NCBI RefSeq assembly: GCF_030272615.1
Contig: NC_081415.1
Location: 601,297,644 to 601,361,643 of the forward strand
Reading direction: 5' to 3'
DNA length: 64,000 nucleotides
Source of the DNA: Cryptomeria japonica
Lineage: Eukaryota > Streptophyta > Pinopsida > Cupressales > Cupressaceae
In this document: piece after piece, positions 23,316 through 34,509 of the stretch
Position numbering within the stretch: position 1 is the stretch's first letter
Layout: every line of letters begins with the position of its first letter
Notes under the pieces: generated by a model
Seen by the model: the letters and a program-made list of their open reading frames with translations, nothing else
The model's database searches: none
Told to the model about the DNA's origin: nothing
Made by a program: the position numbers and the translations under genes

Positions 23316-24547
23316 TGTTAGATAGTTCAAATAACCAGAAGACAACTGAGAGGGGGGGGTGAATCAGTTGTCACAAATTACTGGAACTATTAGCAATTTA
23401 AACTTTAATACCTGAACCCAAAACATTAATACCAGAATGCTTAAACCAAATACCGGAATAGCAATTAGACCAATTAAGCATAAACAATAATCACAGAAGA
23501 AATACCATCCACATGACACCAAGATTTGTACGTGGAAAACCCGGTAAAGGGAAAAACCATAGTGGGAGGAATACCCACAGTCAGATAATACTTCTGCAGT
23601 ATGTGAATTATAATTGAGGGGCCTGCATTTGTAGGAAGGCCAATAGCCTAGAGTGCACTGCTCATCAAAAAAGGAGCCTCACTGACTACCTATAAATCCA
23701 GAGAAGTGTTGAACTGCAAAAGATAGCATCTCCTATGCCTGAGTACAGTTTCGGTTAAGCTTAATACCAGAGGACTAAATCCTCATACATACACCCAATT
23801 CGATCTCCATTGATCGACCAAATCCTTTTCCTGAATGATATTACATTATTCACACATTACATTGCTTGACCATGACCTCTAACATAACCATGATGATCTA
23901 CAATGAGATCTTACATCTATATATACAAACCCTCGACCATAAACAATCAGGTCGGCCACCAGATAATAAACCAATTACATAATTACAAACCATGTCAGCC
24001 TTAGACCAAACAAATAATATCCAACACATAATACATCCTGAAAACACATCAAGAGGTCCAATCCACATGTTACATTAAAGCCAGTCCATAACCAAGACCA
24101 ACTGGGACCCAGTATAGGTCCACACGCTATAGCAATGATCTCCATCCACCAAGCCTCGGACATGATCACCAACAACATCTTGAAAATGCACCAGAGGCTG
24201 CACTAACACCACTTATGCAATTCATCAAAGATCTTCATCAAAAGCTGTACTAGTGAAACCCTCGCCGAAATCAGAAACCAAGCTTCTAAGCAAGTAGGAT
24301 AGCATCCGATCACCAGACCAAAACCAATTGACCGAATATGAGTATGAGTATCATGAACAAGCCAATTCCATCACCAAATCATACCAAAGCCTACTGGATC
24401 ATGCCGGATCCAAATCAACCAGAAACCACTCAACCTACTGGGACCAAGGGATAAGAAGGGTGTCAGTAAAGCATACAAACAACTAGTGTTGGCATTAATG
24501 ACAAAACATCAATGCAACACATAATCAATTCCACAAAATGGCCAATA
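23316..24547 (-). repeat. 5' LTR of copia-1 (1232 bp)
   Basis: On the minus strand it begins TATTGGCCATTTTG (copia-2 has TGTTGGCCATTTGG) and ends CTATCTAACA directly before the primer site. It contains a TATA-like tatatatag stretch near 23915, the ggaaaacccggtaaaggga module near 23535, and the G-tract hairpin at 23341-23372. The copia-2 3' LTR, after its two insertions are removed, has the same length. The right flank begins ggact. Confidence 0.9.
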
Positions 24548-26469
24548 GGACTAGCTGCAGTCATGTAAATAACTGGTTTCTTAGGCTTTTGAGTAGAAGA
24601 TACTATAATAATGTTTACAAGCTTTTTGTTATCCAAAGAAGAATTTACACGTGGGTCAATCTGAATGAATTTATGATCAAAAGGGGATGCCTCTAGGAAA
24701 TCACCCAAGGCATCATCCAACATATCAAAATCATCTTTAGAGAAAAATTTATTGAATGCATCAAGATTGAAGAGAAATAAATATGACATAAAACATTCAC
24801 ATTAGGTTCACCAAAATGTAGAAGAGGGTATTTGCTACCCTCAAGATGACAAGATCTCAAGGAGAAAACCTTCCTTCGCTACCTCACTAAACTAGTTCCC
24901 TAGTGAGCTAGGAAGATGTAAAAATAATGAAACAAATGAAATTATACTAATGTACAAATAAAAATTATAAATACTAATTCTATGGGAAAGAAACTAATAG
25001 AATATGAGTGTTACCATCAATCTGGAAGAGCTTTAATTTTAAGATGTCAACACGCCACAAGGACATCTATGCACAAATATATCATTTGTATAGCCAGAGG
25101 ATAGAGAACCACCCGAACTCACTTCAATCTTAGCTCAGTGCTTTGAACCTATATATCCGTCACCTGCACACACTTAGATGGAGAAAAATATCGGGGTTTT
25201 ATAGGGGCTTGCCTTAGTTAAACCTTCACTTTGGTGTTTCCACATCCATGGACAACCAAAGAGATAGATTTGGATAAAATGATAAATAGATAATGTAATA
25301 GAAACAAACCTTTATTAATGAAGCAAAACCCCTATTAAAATAGATAACATAATAGAAACAAAACCTTGGTTAATAGAGGAAAACCTCTATTACAAAAATA
25401 AAATGATAGCATAACAACAACAAACCCTTCTTAATGGAGGAAAACCCCTATTATAATAATAAAAAGATAAATAAAATAAATGCATGTAGATAATAGATAC
25501 ATTTATAGATTTGATCAATAAGATAATATCAATATATAATAGATAAGAGAGAAGAAGTGCTACATAGCTAGGACCCCTCCCTTGAGATAACAACTTGAGT
25601 GTAATTTGAGAGAAGACCAAGAAACTATAATATTGAGTGTGTATTTTGATAGAGCTTCACTAAGGGAATAAGATAAAGAGAGCCAAGAGTGAATGTTCTT
25701 GCAAAATGAGAGAGAAAGAAGAGATTTGTTGCTCAACATGGGTGAGAGAGACCATTTCAGGCACACACAACCCAAGGGACACGCATTTGCAAAAGTATCA
25801 TTTATAATATGCTGGTTCAAATTCAAAGTATTCATAGGATGTTTGCATGTTGCACAGATGCCTATGCATTGCATTATCATCCAAACAAGATAGTCTGAAA
25901 TCAGCCCAAGGGTGGCTAGTGCTACTTCATCTTTAGGATCCATGATATTAGAATGATAAAATTCCAATCATGAATTTTGTCATAAATACATCAGGTTCAA
26001 TGTCAAAGTGTAACAAATGCAGTGAGTGCAATTTATGACACGACACCTAGATTATTACAAAAATGGGTCATGTTAAGTTTCAGTTGGTTCAAAAGGGGCT
26101 ATGGCCCTAGAGACACATGTCAAAGATGTTATGATGTCAACTAAATATTTTTAAGGGGATGAAGGTTTTATTAATGTATGGTGTACATACAAGTGTTACA
26201 AGATAATGGTGGTCCTTTAGTGGGGATCAAACAAATTATTCCCTTTATAGAGTTCTATCCTTTAGTAGTCTTAGCAAAGGATGTCCTTTTGGAGGAGAGA
26301 AAATTAGGTAAGTGAGGATTAATTTATAATTTTATTATTACTAAGCTAGTTTAGTACTCCTCCACATGTGATTAGATTTCAAAATCATTGAGTAAGAATA
26401 TTCAAAATATTGTAAACATATTTCCCTGAGCTTAATATTTTTGGGTATTATTGTGTGGGATGGAATAAG
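24548..26469. other. Unassigned non-LTR sequence, no supported gene
   Basis: A minus-strand frame from 24789 to about 24548 (FLFNLDAFNKFFSKDDFDMLDD...) looks protein-like but has no recognised domain. It is cut by the copia-1 LTR. A further frame at 25560-25967 (minus) is Cys/Leu-rich and also unrecognised. A three-copy repeat lies at 25281-25460. Otherwise the region is AT-rich with nothing I can support. Confidence 0.4.
25281..25460. repeat. Tandem repeat of about 60 bp, three diverged copies
   Basis: The pattern gataa(c)ataatagaaacaaa-ccttnnttaatg-aggaaaacccctatta is repeated three times with substitutions. Confidence 0.75.
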
Positions 26470-27591
26470 ATTAATCTTTTATATTAGCTAAAGTGCCTTG
26501 CCACTAGGAGAAGCATACATTTCTAATGAGAAAGTCTTGGATTTAAAATTTAATCCAATAGATAAATTAATTTTTGTTTGCCATTTTGGGTGTTTTTCTC
26601 AAAATTTCCTTTGTTGTATTAGGTGGATGCTTATTTCCAAGGAATAGATAATAAGCTAGGTATATTTTTATCTTTCGATTCTAAAACCAATGTACTTGAA
26701 TACTTCACTTCTTTAAGAGTTGAACTTGAGGTAAAGGGTTACCAATTGAGATGTGGTTGTAGGTAATTGAGTAGAGATTTAGAAACAAATCCAAGATTGA
26801 GAGAATCTTTCCTTTCATTGTAGGATATGTTTATAAGTGTGAACCTTGTGATTGCTTATGTAGTAGGTAAAATTTTGAAATCCAAATGGACATGACTTGA
26901 TGGTAGGGAGATTTTTATTATCATTTATTAGTCAAAACTTTAATGGTCTATAGAAATGGTAAGTGAGGGGTTGCCAATTTATCTCTAGAAAATCAAGTCT
27001 TTGAGTTTCTAGTTCATCTTATTGCTTTCCAATGCCATTTGAATCTCCATTCTTTGTGGAGGTTGTTCATGCTAAAAGGGTCACATGGAGGAATGCATAT
27101 AACAAGAAAAAATAAAGGATAAAAGGATTTATTGAATAGAAATGATTAGCCCAAGAAAAAAAAATTGTCCTTTTGTTAGCTTCAGAAAGAGAAATTAGAT
27201 GCTCAACATGGTCAATAGAGAAAATCCATACTCATTATGGAATTTAAAATGCTTGATGGAAAGATGTTTTGTCACCATTGGAAGAATATGGTGTAGGTAA
27301 TCATATTCTAGATTTCATAGTAAATTCTATGAATGAGTTCCTCTCTCCTTCACTTGCATCCTTAGTAGGGGAAGAGGAGAAGGAAGAGGAAGCTAAAGAT
27401 TGACAAATTGCCCACAATCGTACAAAATCATAAACAACATGAAGTATTAGTATTGGGAAGGACTCATTGGTCTTGTATTAAAAGGGTGATTTTATATGCA
27501 TACTAAGATAATTATTAAAAATGCAATTTACAATAAGAAAACATTTGAAATAAAAATCTAATTAAATTTAAGTAATTTATATAAATATTGA

Positions 27592-27595
<4 letters not shown>

Positions 27596-27624
<29 letters not shown>
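27596..27624. repeat. TA dinucleotide microsatellite
   Basis: A run of about 14 TA units, followed at about 27650-27715 by a 32-bp direct repeat (ttaattaaaaaaaatgtata ...). Confidence 0.9.
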
Positions 27625-28556
27625 ACCTTCTTTATATTAATTCAAATTAATTAAAAAAAATGTATATCAATTGTAAATAATTAATTAAAAAAAATGTATA
27701 TCAATTGTAAATAATTAAGTAACATATCATATCATAATAAGTATATATATTTTAATGAGTATTTCTTATCTAACTTTGTTGATAAATAAATAATATAATA
27801 TTAAAAAAAGGTGATAGAAAGACACACCTACGAAATATAACTAAAATATATAAAGGCTAAAATCTTAATCAAAACATATATTAAATATATAAAATTTTAT
27901 TAAATATTTGAAGGTTAATTAATAAATAAAACTTTTTAAGTCGAAAAGTAACCCCCACCATAAACAAGTAACACATCATCATAACCTAGGCTGGTTTTAC
28001 GTTTCATTTCCTCCATTTTTATTGTTATAATAATAAAACAAACCTTTAATTGAAGTTTAATCATGTAGGCATTCTACTGTCTCGCATGCAACTCAACAGA
28101 CCGGTGAGCTAATTAAAAAGCTAATTAAACGTACAAAACAGGAGAAAGTTTTTACTTTCCCATTTGCCAGATTGGATGGCTCAGATAATATTTTCATTTG
28201 TTTGTATTATAAACTTTTGTGAGATGCTTCTCGAATCAGTTGTATAGAAAAAATAGTGGTTTTGCATGAATGATTCTTATGTTAGATGCTGCTCTAATCT
28301 GTTGGCAAAAAAATAGTGGTATCCATTATTGCCTTCAATTATCTTTGATGGATCCATCTGTAACAAGATAAGTCAGAATTTTAACAAATCTATTCATTCA
28401 AGTCCCATCACTGCAAAGTTGCAAACAAGATAAGTCAGAATTTTACCAAATCTAAATAGTAATGAGATAAACCAAATTGTAGTACGCAAGATCTGCTTTC
28501 GTCAGTTCAGTTACCCCTATGCACTGTAGAGAATCATCCACAAACAGGTTATAACA

Positions 28557-28685
28557 ATGTTTTAAGGAGTTTGCTGTGTTTATACCATCTACCATCTGCT
28601 TGACCTCTTGGCTTTGATTTTCTTTTCTCTTTTCCGTATACCTGGAGAAGTAATCTTTTGTTCTCCTTTTCCAATTCATTCCACA
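28557..28685 (-). pseudogene. Pseudo-exon: duplicated last exon of the TIGR01589-type gene
   Basis: The same splice acceptor (tgcag then TGTGGAATGAATTGG) and coding pattern as exon 3 of the intact gene are present. One extra A in an A-run (near 28658) shifts the frame right after NELEKEN. The downstream half still reads YTEKRKENQSQEVKQMVD in another frame, so the shift is fairly recent relative to the duplication. No copies of exons 1 and 2 are found beside it. Confidence 0.8.
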
Positions 28686-28830
28686 CTGCAAACAAACAAA
28701 CAAACTGAAAACCCTAATCAAGTTACTCTATTAACAACGCTGATTTTCAAAGCCACATCATAAGTAAACAGAATAGATTGATCACTTTAAGCTTTCATTC
28801 ATTTCAATCAATCCAATCGAGATTAATTAT

Positions 28831-29779
28831 ATGGGAATGCAGAAAAATATCAATAGGCTAGTGAACCACTTCAAACTAATTATTACACATTTTTTTTTGA
28901 TTAAATAGAAGAAAGTATATTTGCTGAATAATACCACACAAATTGTTAGGATTAGAAGGTATTGTAGTAGGGTTACCCCTTGGTCTTGTAGAACTAAAAG
29001 TGCCTTAGACCTTCTTCGTTGGCAATGGATCTAGAGCTCTTGAAAATAAGAAGTGGTTGATATTGAAAGGGTCTTAGATTAATTAGCTGGAAAACATCAA
29101 TAAATTCAAATGTAGTTCTTAATCTTCCATAAAAACTAATTAGCTGAATAACAAGAATATTGGGCTCTATTATTCAATTAGATCTTAGACAACTCAAACT
29201 CAAAGTATTGTAAATACATAACAACTTTGATAAACAATGATAGCATAACAATTGATCTTCTTACTATGATGAATATAAAATATAGATGTGATTTGCACTC
29301 TCTTCCCTATTACAATAATGACCGTATTACAAATGTTCAAATGATTCTATAATAGAAATAATTCATAGCAATAGAAATGGTGAATTGGATAAATACAATG
29401 TGTCTAGAGTCTATCCAATGAAGCTCAAGTGAAACTCTACATTAGATTTCTCTACGAAATTTCTAGGTTTTTATCCTTGTATCTAAACACTTCAACACAA
29501 GGGCTCAAAATTATCTAATAGCAATTTGGTTAAGTGTAGACGATTTCACATAAATGGACAAAGTCATTCCTTTGTAGTAATCACAACAATAATGGGTTAG
29601 CCATATAGTGGAAATCTATATCTCCAAATTAAATACTAATTATGGGTGGGAAAATGTCTCAATTTTGAAATTTAAGGTGCCAAAACCAACCATTGATTAC
29701 AACATGGCATGTGTTGTGGTGTTGTATAAAGAACAAAAATGAAGGTAGGAATATTAGGGATTAAGGATTGGAGATATCA
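28831..29779. other. Non-coding spacer between duplicate copies
   Basis: AT-rich sequence with no supported frame. It lies between the two duplicated blocks. Confidence 0.5.
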
Positions 29780-32545
29780 CAAGACTATATCTAAAACTAA
29801 TTTCAAATTGTAATCATCTACATTGTATTGGGTAGATGCTTATTTTCAAGGAATAGACAATAAGCTAGGTATATTTTATCTTTATATGGAATAAAAGTAA
29901 TGTACTTACACACTCCACTTGTTTTAGAATCCAGGTTGAGATAGAAATGGCTAAAAAGTTACTAAGATTCGTTTAGAATCCAAGTTGAGATAGATATTGG
30001 TAAAAGGTTACTAAGATGTGGTTGTAAGTATATGTGCAGTTTTAGAAACAAATCTTTGATTAAGAGAATCTTCCCTTTCATTGTAGGATATGTTTTCAAG
30101 TGTGAACCTTGTAATTTATTATGTAAAAGGTAAAATTTTGAAATCCAAATGAATGACTTTGTGGTAGGGATATTTTTATTCTCATTTATTAGTGAAAAAT
30201 AAATTTAATGATCCATATGAATGAAAAATTAGTGGTTGTGGAAATATCTCTAGATGCTCAATTATTTGAGTTTCTAGTTCATCTTATTGCTTCCCCACCC
30301 CATTTGGATCTCTGTTCTTTGTGGATGTTGTTCAAGCTAATATCCTCCTAGGCTCACATGGAGGTAGTTATACAATAATAAAAGATAAAATATAAAGGGG
30401 TTTCTAAAATAGAGACTACTGATAGGAAAAATTAGTTATTTTGTTAGCTTCAAAAAGAGAAATTTGATGCTCAACATGGTAAGTAGATAAAAATCCTTAA
30501 TATAAAATTTGAAATTCTTGATGGAAAGATGTTTTGTCACAATTGAAAGAATAGGGTGTAGGTGATCACATTATAGAGTTCATTCTAAATTTTATAAATG
30601 AGTTCCCCTCTCTTTCATTTACATCCTTAACTTACGGAAGGACGAGAAGGAAGAGGGAGCTAAATATTCATAATTGTCAATAATCATACAAAATAATAGA
30701 AAGTGTCAAGTATATGAATATATGGTCATATGACTTTTTGGTTTTGTATTTAAAAGGATGATTTTATATGCATGCTATATTAGTTTTGATAGTTGATGCA
30801 CTTGTGTAGGTGCTTCGAGCTTTTTAGTTGGGAAAGGGCCTCTTGAATAGAACTCTCATAATTTCAACTAAAAAAGTATCTTGCTATCAATTAATAAAAA
30901 ATAATAACTTAAGTATTTTTTAATCAAAGAAACTTATTGAGAGAAAATGATACTTTGTTTAGTATAACTTACAACAATAAATTGAATGTTTTTAGATTTT
31001 TTTGGTGACCCAATAATACCAAGACATACTTTTTAGAAACTTTAAAATTCTAATGCATATTAAAAGTAGAATGTTTAAAATTTCAACTTGGCCTTTTTAA
31101 GAACACTCTTCAAGGGGAGAACTAGAAACTCTCAATTTTTGTTTGAGTGACAACAAAGGGTAGAATATTTATGTGTTCATCTATTTAATATAATAATTTA
31201 GATAATTGAAAAATCAAAGTATAAGCTTAATTGATTAAAACAACAAGTTTTCAATGTGAAGACCTAATTTTAAATCTCAATGCAATATCTAATATGAAAT
31301 TCTAAGTTGTGACTTTCCATCTTACATAGTTGATTTATTAATGATTAAGTAACATATGATAATATATATATTTTAAACTACAACAATTTTATTTTAATAA
31401 ATATTTCCTATTTACCCTTATTGATAAAAGAATAATATAATAGTGAAAATGAGAGTGACACTCACAAAGTTTAAAATAAAAATCTTAAACTAAGACAAAC
31501 ATCCTTTCCCTAACCTAGAAACTTAATAATTAATTAATTAATACATCAACTTTAAATGTCAAGAGTGGCCTCCACCATAAACAAGTAATACATCATCATA
31601 CGTAGGCTGTTTTAGCTGAGAGTGAACAAAAGTTAGTGATATATAATAGAAAATTAAGGTTTAATCAAGTAGGGATTCTACTGTGACCGTCTCGCATGCA
31701 TTTCAGCAGACAGGCGAGCTCATTATAAAAATTATTTTTGATTATAGAATTAGCTAATTAAACGTACAAAACAGGAGAAAGTTTTTACTTTTCCACTTGC
31801 CACATTGGATGGCTCAGATAATAATTTCATTTGTTTGTCCTATAAACTTTTGTGAGATGCTTCTCGAATCAGTTGTATAAAAAAAAAATAGTGGTTTTGT
31901 ATGAACCAATCTTATGTTACATGCTGCTTTAATCAGTTGAACAAAAAAACATTAGTGGTGTGCATTATTGCCTTCAATTATCTTTTATGGATCCATCCGA
32001 AACGATGGATCACTAATTTCCCTGTGCTATTCATTCAAAACCCATCACTGAAAACAAGATTATTCAGAATTTTAATAAATCCATATTTGTATATGGACAC
32101 TGGTGCACATTATATGGAGCGAGCGCACCAAAAACCACATAATGATGAGATATTTGGAATTTGATCACATAAATCAAATTATATGCCACAAGATCTGCTT
32201 TTGCCAATTCATTTGCCAGATTTACAGCAAATACGTACAGTGGAAAATTATCCAGAAACAGGTTGTAATTATGCTTTAAAGAGTTTTCTTGCAAAATCTA
32301 GCATTTATATCATCTACCATCTGCTTCAGCTCTTGGCTTTTGTTTTCTTTTCTCTTTTCGTTATACTTTGTGAAGAAATCTTTATTTTCCTTTTCCAATT
32401 CATTCCACACTGCAAGCAAACAAACAAACTGAGAACCCTAATCAAGTTACACCATGAAGAACACTGATTTTTAAAGCCACATCACAAACTTAATCAGAAT
32501 AGATCGATCAGTTTAAGCTTTAATTCATTTCACTCAATCAAACAG
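29780..32545. repeat. Tandem segmental duplication, copy 2 (contains functional last exon)
   Basis: Colinear with 26470-28830. It carries about 300 bp of extra sequence near 30775-31330. The right end includes exon 3 and part of intron 2 of the intact gene. Confidence 0.85.
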
Positions 32546-33685
32546 AGATTATTTATTCACAAAATAAACATATTAATGTTAGCAAATTTTCACTATTCAA
32601 GAAATTTAACTATTGTTGTTTCTAAATTAGATTGTGTGAATTTTTCAACATTTCAGATTACGCTCCATGATCCATCATCAGCATATTAGAGAATATAAGA
32701 AGATTGAAAATGATGGATCCAAGATCTTGATGCAAAAAAATCACATAATTTATCCAGAAGCAGTAACAGTTAAAATAAACATATATATTATAGGAATCTT
32801 ACAGGCCAATTTGGTTGAAGAAAATTTTTTAAAATAGAAAAGTATTAATAGACTGTTGGTTTGCTGGTGAAGTAATAGAGTCTGAAAGAATCCACGGATC
32901 AATGATACAAATGGATACCCCTCATCTCTTAACTCTCAATGAAAAAAGTTTCAACCTCCGATGCTAAAAATATTAGATAGAAAATATGATGATGTAAAAT
33001 TCTCCACACAAATGAAAAATGTAGAAACTAAAAAGAAGCTGCTTGCAAAGGTAGATTAATGGAAAAATAAGTATTCAGAAATGAAAGGACAGGCTACAGG
33101 GAAAAACATAATTTAATTTAAAATAGCGCAGGGCAATTGCTTTAACTTTTTTCTCTCTTTTATTAGGAAGATATACAGGGGGATATTTTTGCAGATCCCA
33201 AGTATATGGATCAAGAATCATGGACTTCCTTTGAACAAGTTTAGGATTGAGGGTATTTTTATTCTTGATCAAAACATTTTCTTTTTCATTCAGAGTATCT
33301 AAGAACAATTGGAAAGTAATGAAATGAGGACTGCATAAAAATGAAAGTATAATGGAAAAAAATTATTTAAACAACTGTCATTTGGGTCATCATGCAAACT
33401 ATTTACAATGTACCTGTAATAGTTATGGTGGGTTCAATATTGGCATGCTTAGAAAGTGCCTCTGAACATTCCCGTTGATCCATGTTAAACAGCAAACACC
33501 TCTCAATCAAGTGCTGAACCTGCACAAATACAAATACCCACAACAAATTAAATCAACTTTTTTTTTGATATGGTTTACTGATTAATTTGTCCAAAACTCA
33601 CAGCATAATCCCAAAGTAAAAGATAGTTACAGTGCTTTACCAAATGAATATATGAAGCAGTAGATGCATCTGCAGGCGCCGACAT
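32276..33685 (-). CDS. Small host gene with plant-specific TIGR01589-type domain, three exons
   Basis: Exons on the minus strand are 33685-33641 (15 codons from ATG), 33519-33414 and 32409-32276 (stop TAA at 32276-32278). The introns are 121 and 1004 bp and use GT/AG sites with compatible phases. The product is 94 residues. From residue 16 it reads VQHLIERCLLFNMDQREC, EALSKHANIEP and then TVWNELEKENKDFF. I recognise this as the uncharacterised plant-specific domain catalogued as TIGR01589 (from memory). The C-terminal tail is Lys/Glu-rich and probably helical. No signal peptide or membrane segment is seen. The molecular function is unknown. It is the only intact protein gene I can support in this window, and it is flanked by its own partial duplicate and by LINE remnants. 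Confidence 0.85.
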
Positions 33686-33689
33686 TTGA

Positions 33690-34060
33690 ACGTCCCCTGC
33701 AAATCTAGGTAAAGCTGCTGCAAATCTACTTTGTCACTTCAATTCAGGCATAAAGAAAATAACTTTAATTAGGAAATCTGCATGAAAATGACGGTAATCC
33801 AGCGTCTGCAATGGAAAACCGGAAGAGTGGAGAGCGGAGAGGGTTGATATGATTTCTAACTCGCCGAATTCCAGGCTTCACGTGGGAAGTGCATTTTAAT
33901 TGGCCGCTGCGCGATAAAATCATTAATTTATTTCGTTAACCTTATCTTTAGGAAACAAAGATTCTCCGGGGCGGCTGTGTCATGTCATTTTGTGGGGTCA
34001 CCGCGCATTATGCGCTTATTCTGCCACGTGTAATCCTCTTCTTCTACGCAAACCCTAACC
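33690..34060 (-). promoter_or_regulatory. Upstream region of the host gene with two G-boxes and a telo-box-like motif
   Basis: CACGTG occurs at 33879-33884 and 34025-34030, and AAACCCTAA at 34050-34058. The interval is GC- and CpG-richer than its surroundings, and no frame crosses it. An AG at about 33695 just before the start codon allows a 5'-UTR intron. Regulatory function is inferred from motif identity and position only. Confidence 0.5.
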
Positions 34061-34509
34061 CCTAATTTTGGCTTCGTGAGGGTTTTTTTCGAACCACCGT
34101 CCCTGTTTCTGGGTCCCACCCCTTAGAAACTCCATAAAGAATCTCCTTCTACGAACTCGTAGCCCACACGTTATTAGATTATGAAATGTTAGGCCTAAAT
34201 TTGACTGTTTTTGGATTCAATTGTGTGAAAGATTTTTGTTTAAAAATTGAATCCAAAAAAAAATTCTATCTTGATATAATGGATTGTGGAAATATCTTAT
34301 TATTGATCGATTTTGGCTTATGATTTTTTTATAACGACTTTTTTTAATTAAAAATTTAATTGAGTTGGATATTTTGATGTGGAAATTTTTGGTATATAAT
34401 ACTAAATAATAATTTATTGTGTAAACAATATAGAATTTTTCATTACAATTACAATTTTTAAAATTATTTCAACTAAAAAATAAATATGTTACATATAATT
34501 TTTAATTTA
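34061..34509. other. AT-rich spacer
   Basis: Poly-T and AAATTT-rich sequence between the host gene promoter and LINE-like remnants. Nothing else is supported. Confidence 0.5.

Larger units (their letters stand above)
10351..24547 (-). mobile_element. Ty1/copia element copia-1, split by two insertions
   Basis: Its 5' LTR is at 23316-24547, its gag, protease and integrase region at 20501-23315, and its RT fragment at 10351-11009. The sequence is interrupted by transposon A (11010-20500) between integrase and RT, and by gypsy-1 within RT (left of 10351). Colinearity is verified against the copia-2 copy at 55153-59839. The 3' part lies beyond the left edge of the window, on the far side of gypsy-1. 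Confidence 0.9.
26470..28830. repeat. Tandem segmental duplication, copy 1 (3' half of host gene)
   Basis: This block is colinear with 29780-32545. Examples are gatgcttatttccaaggaat (26628) against gatgcttattttcaaggaat (29832), ccaccataaacaagtaa (27956 against 31572), and tctcgcatgcaactcaacag (28079) against tctcgcatgcatttcagcag (31690). The offset grows from about 3.2 to 3.7 kb because of indels. It includes a degenerate copy of the last exon of the gene at 32276-33685. Confidence 0.85.

Noticed and set aside
24463-24789. 108-codon minus-strand frame as one gene
   Set aside because: Its last third is translation of the copia-1 LTR; only the part right of 24547 could be older coding sequence, and it is unrecognised.
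25560-25967. Cys/Leu-rich 135-codon minus-strand frame as a gene
   Set aside because: No recognisable domain, no neighbouring exon support, and an overlapping frame on the other strand of similar length.
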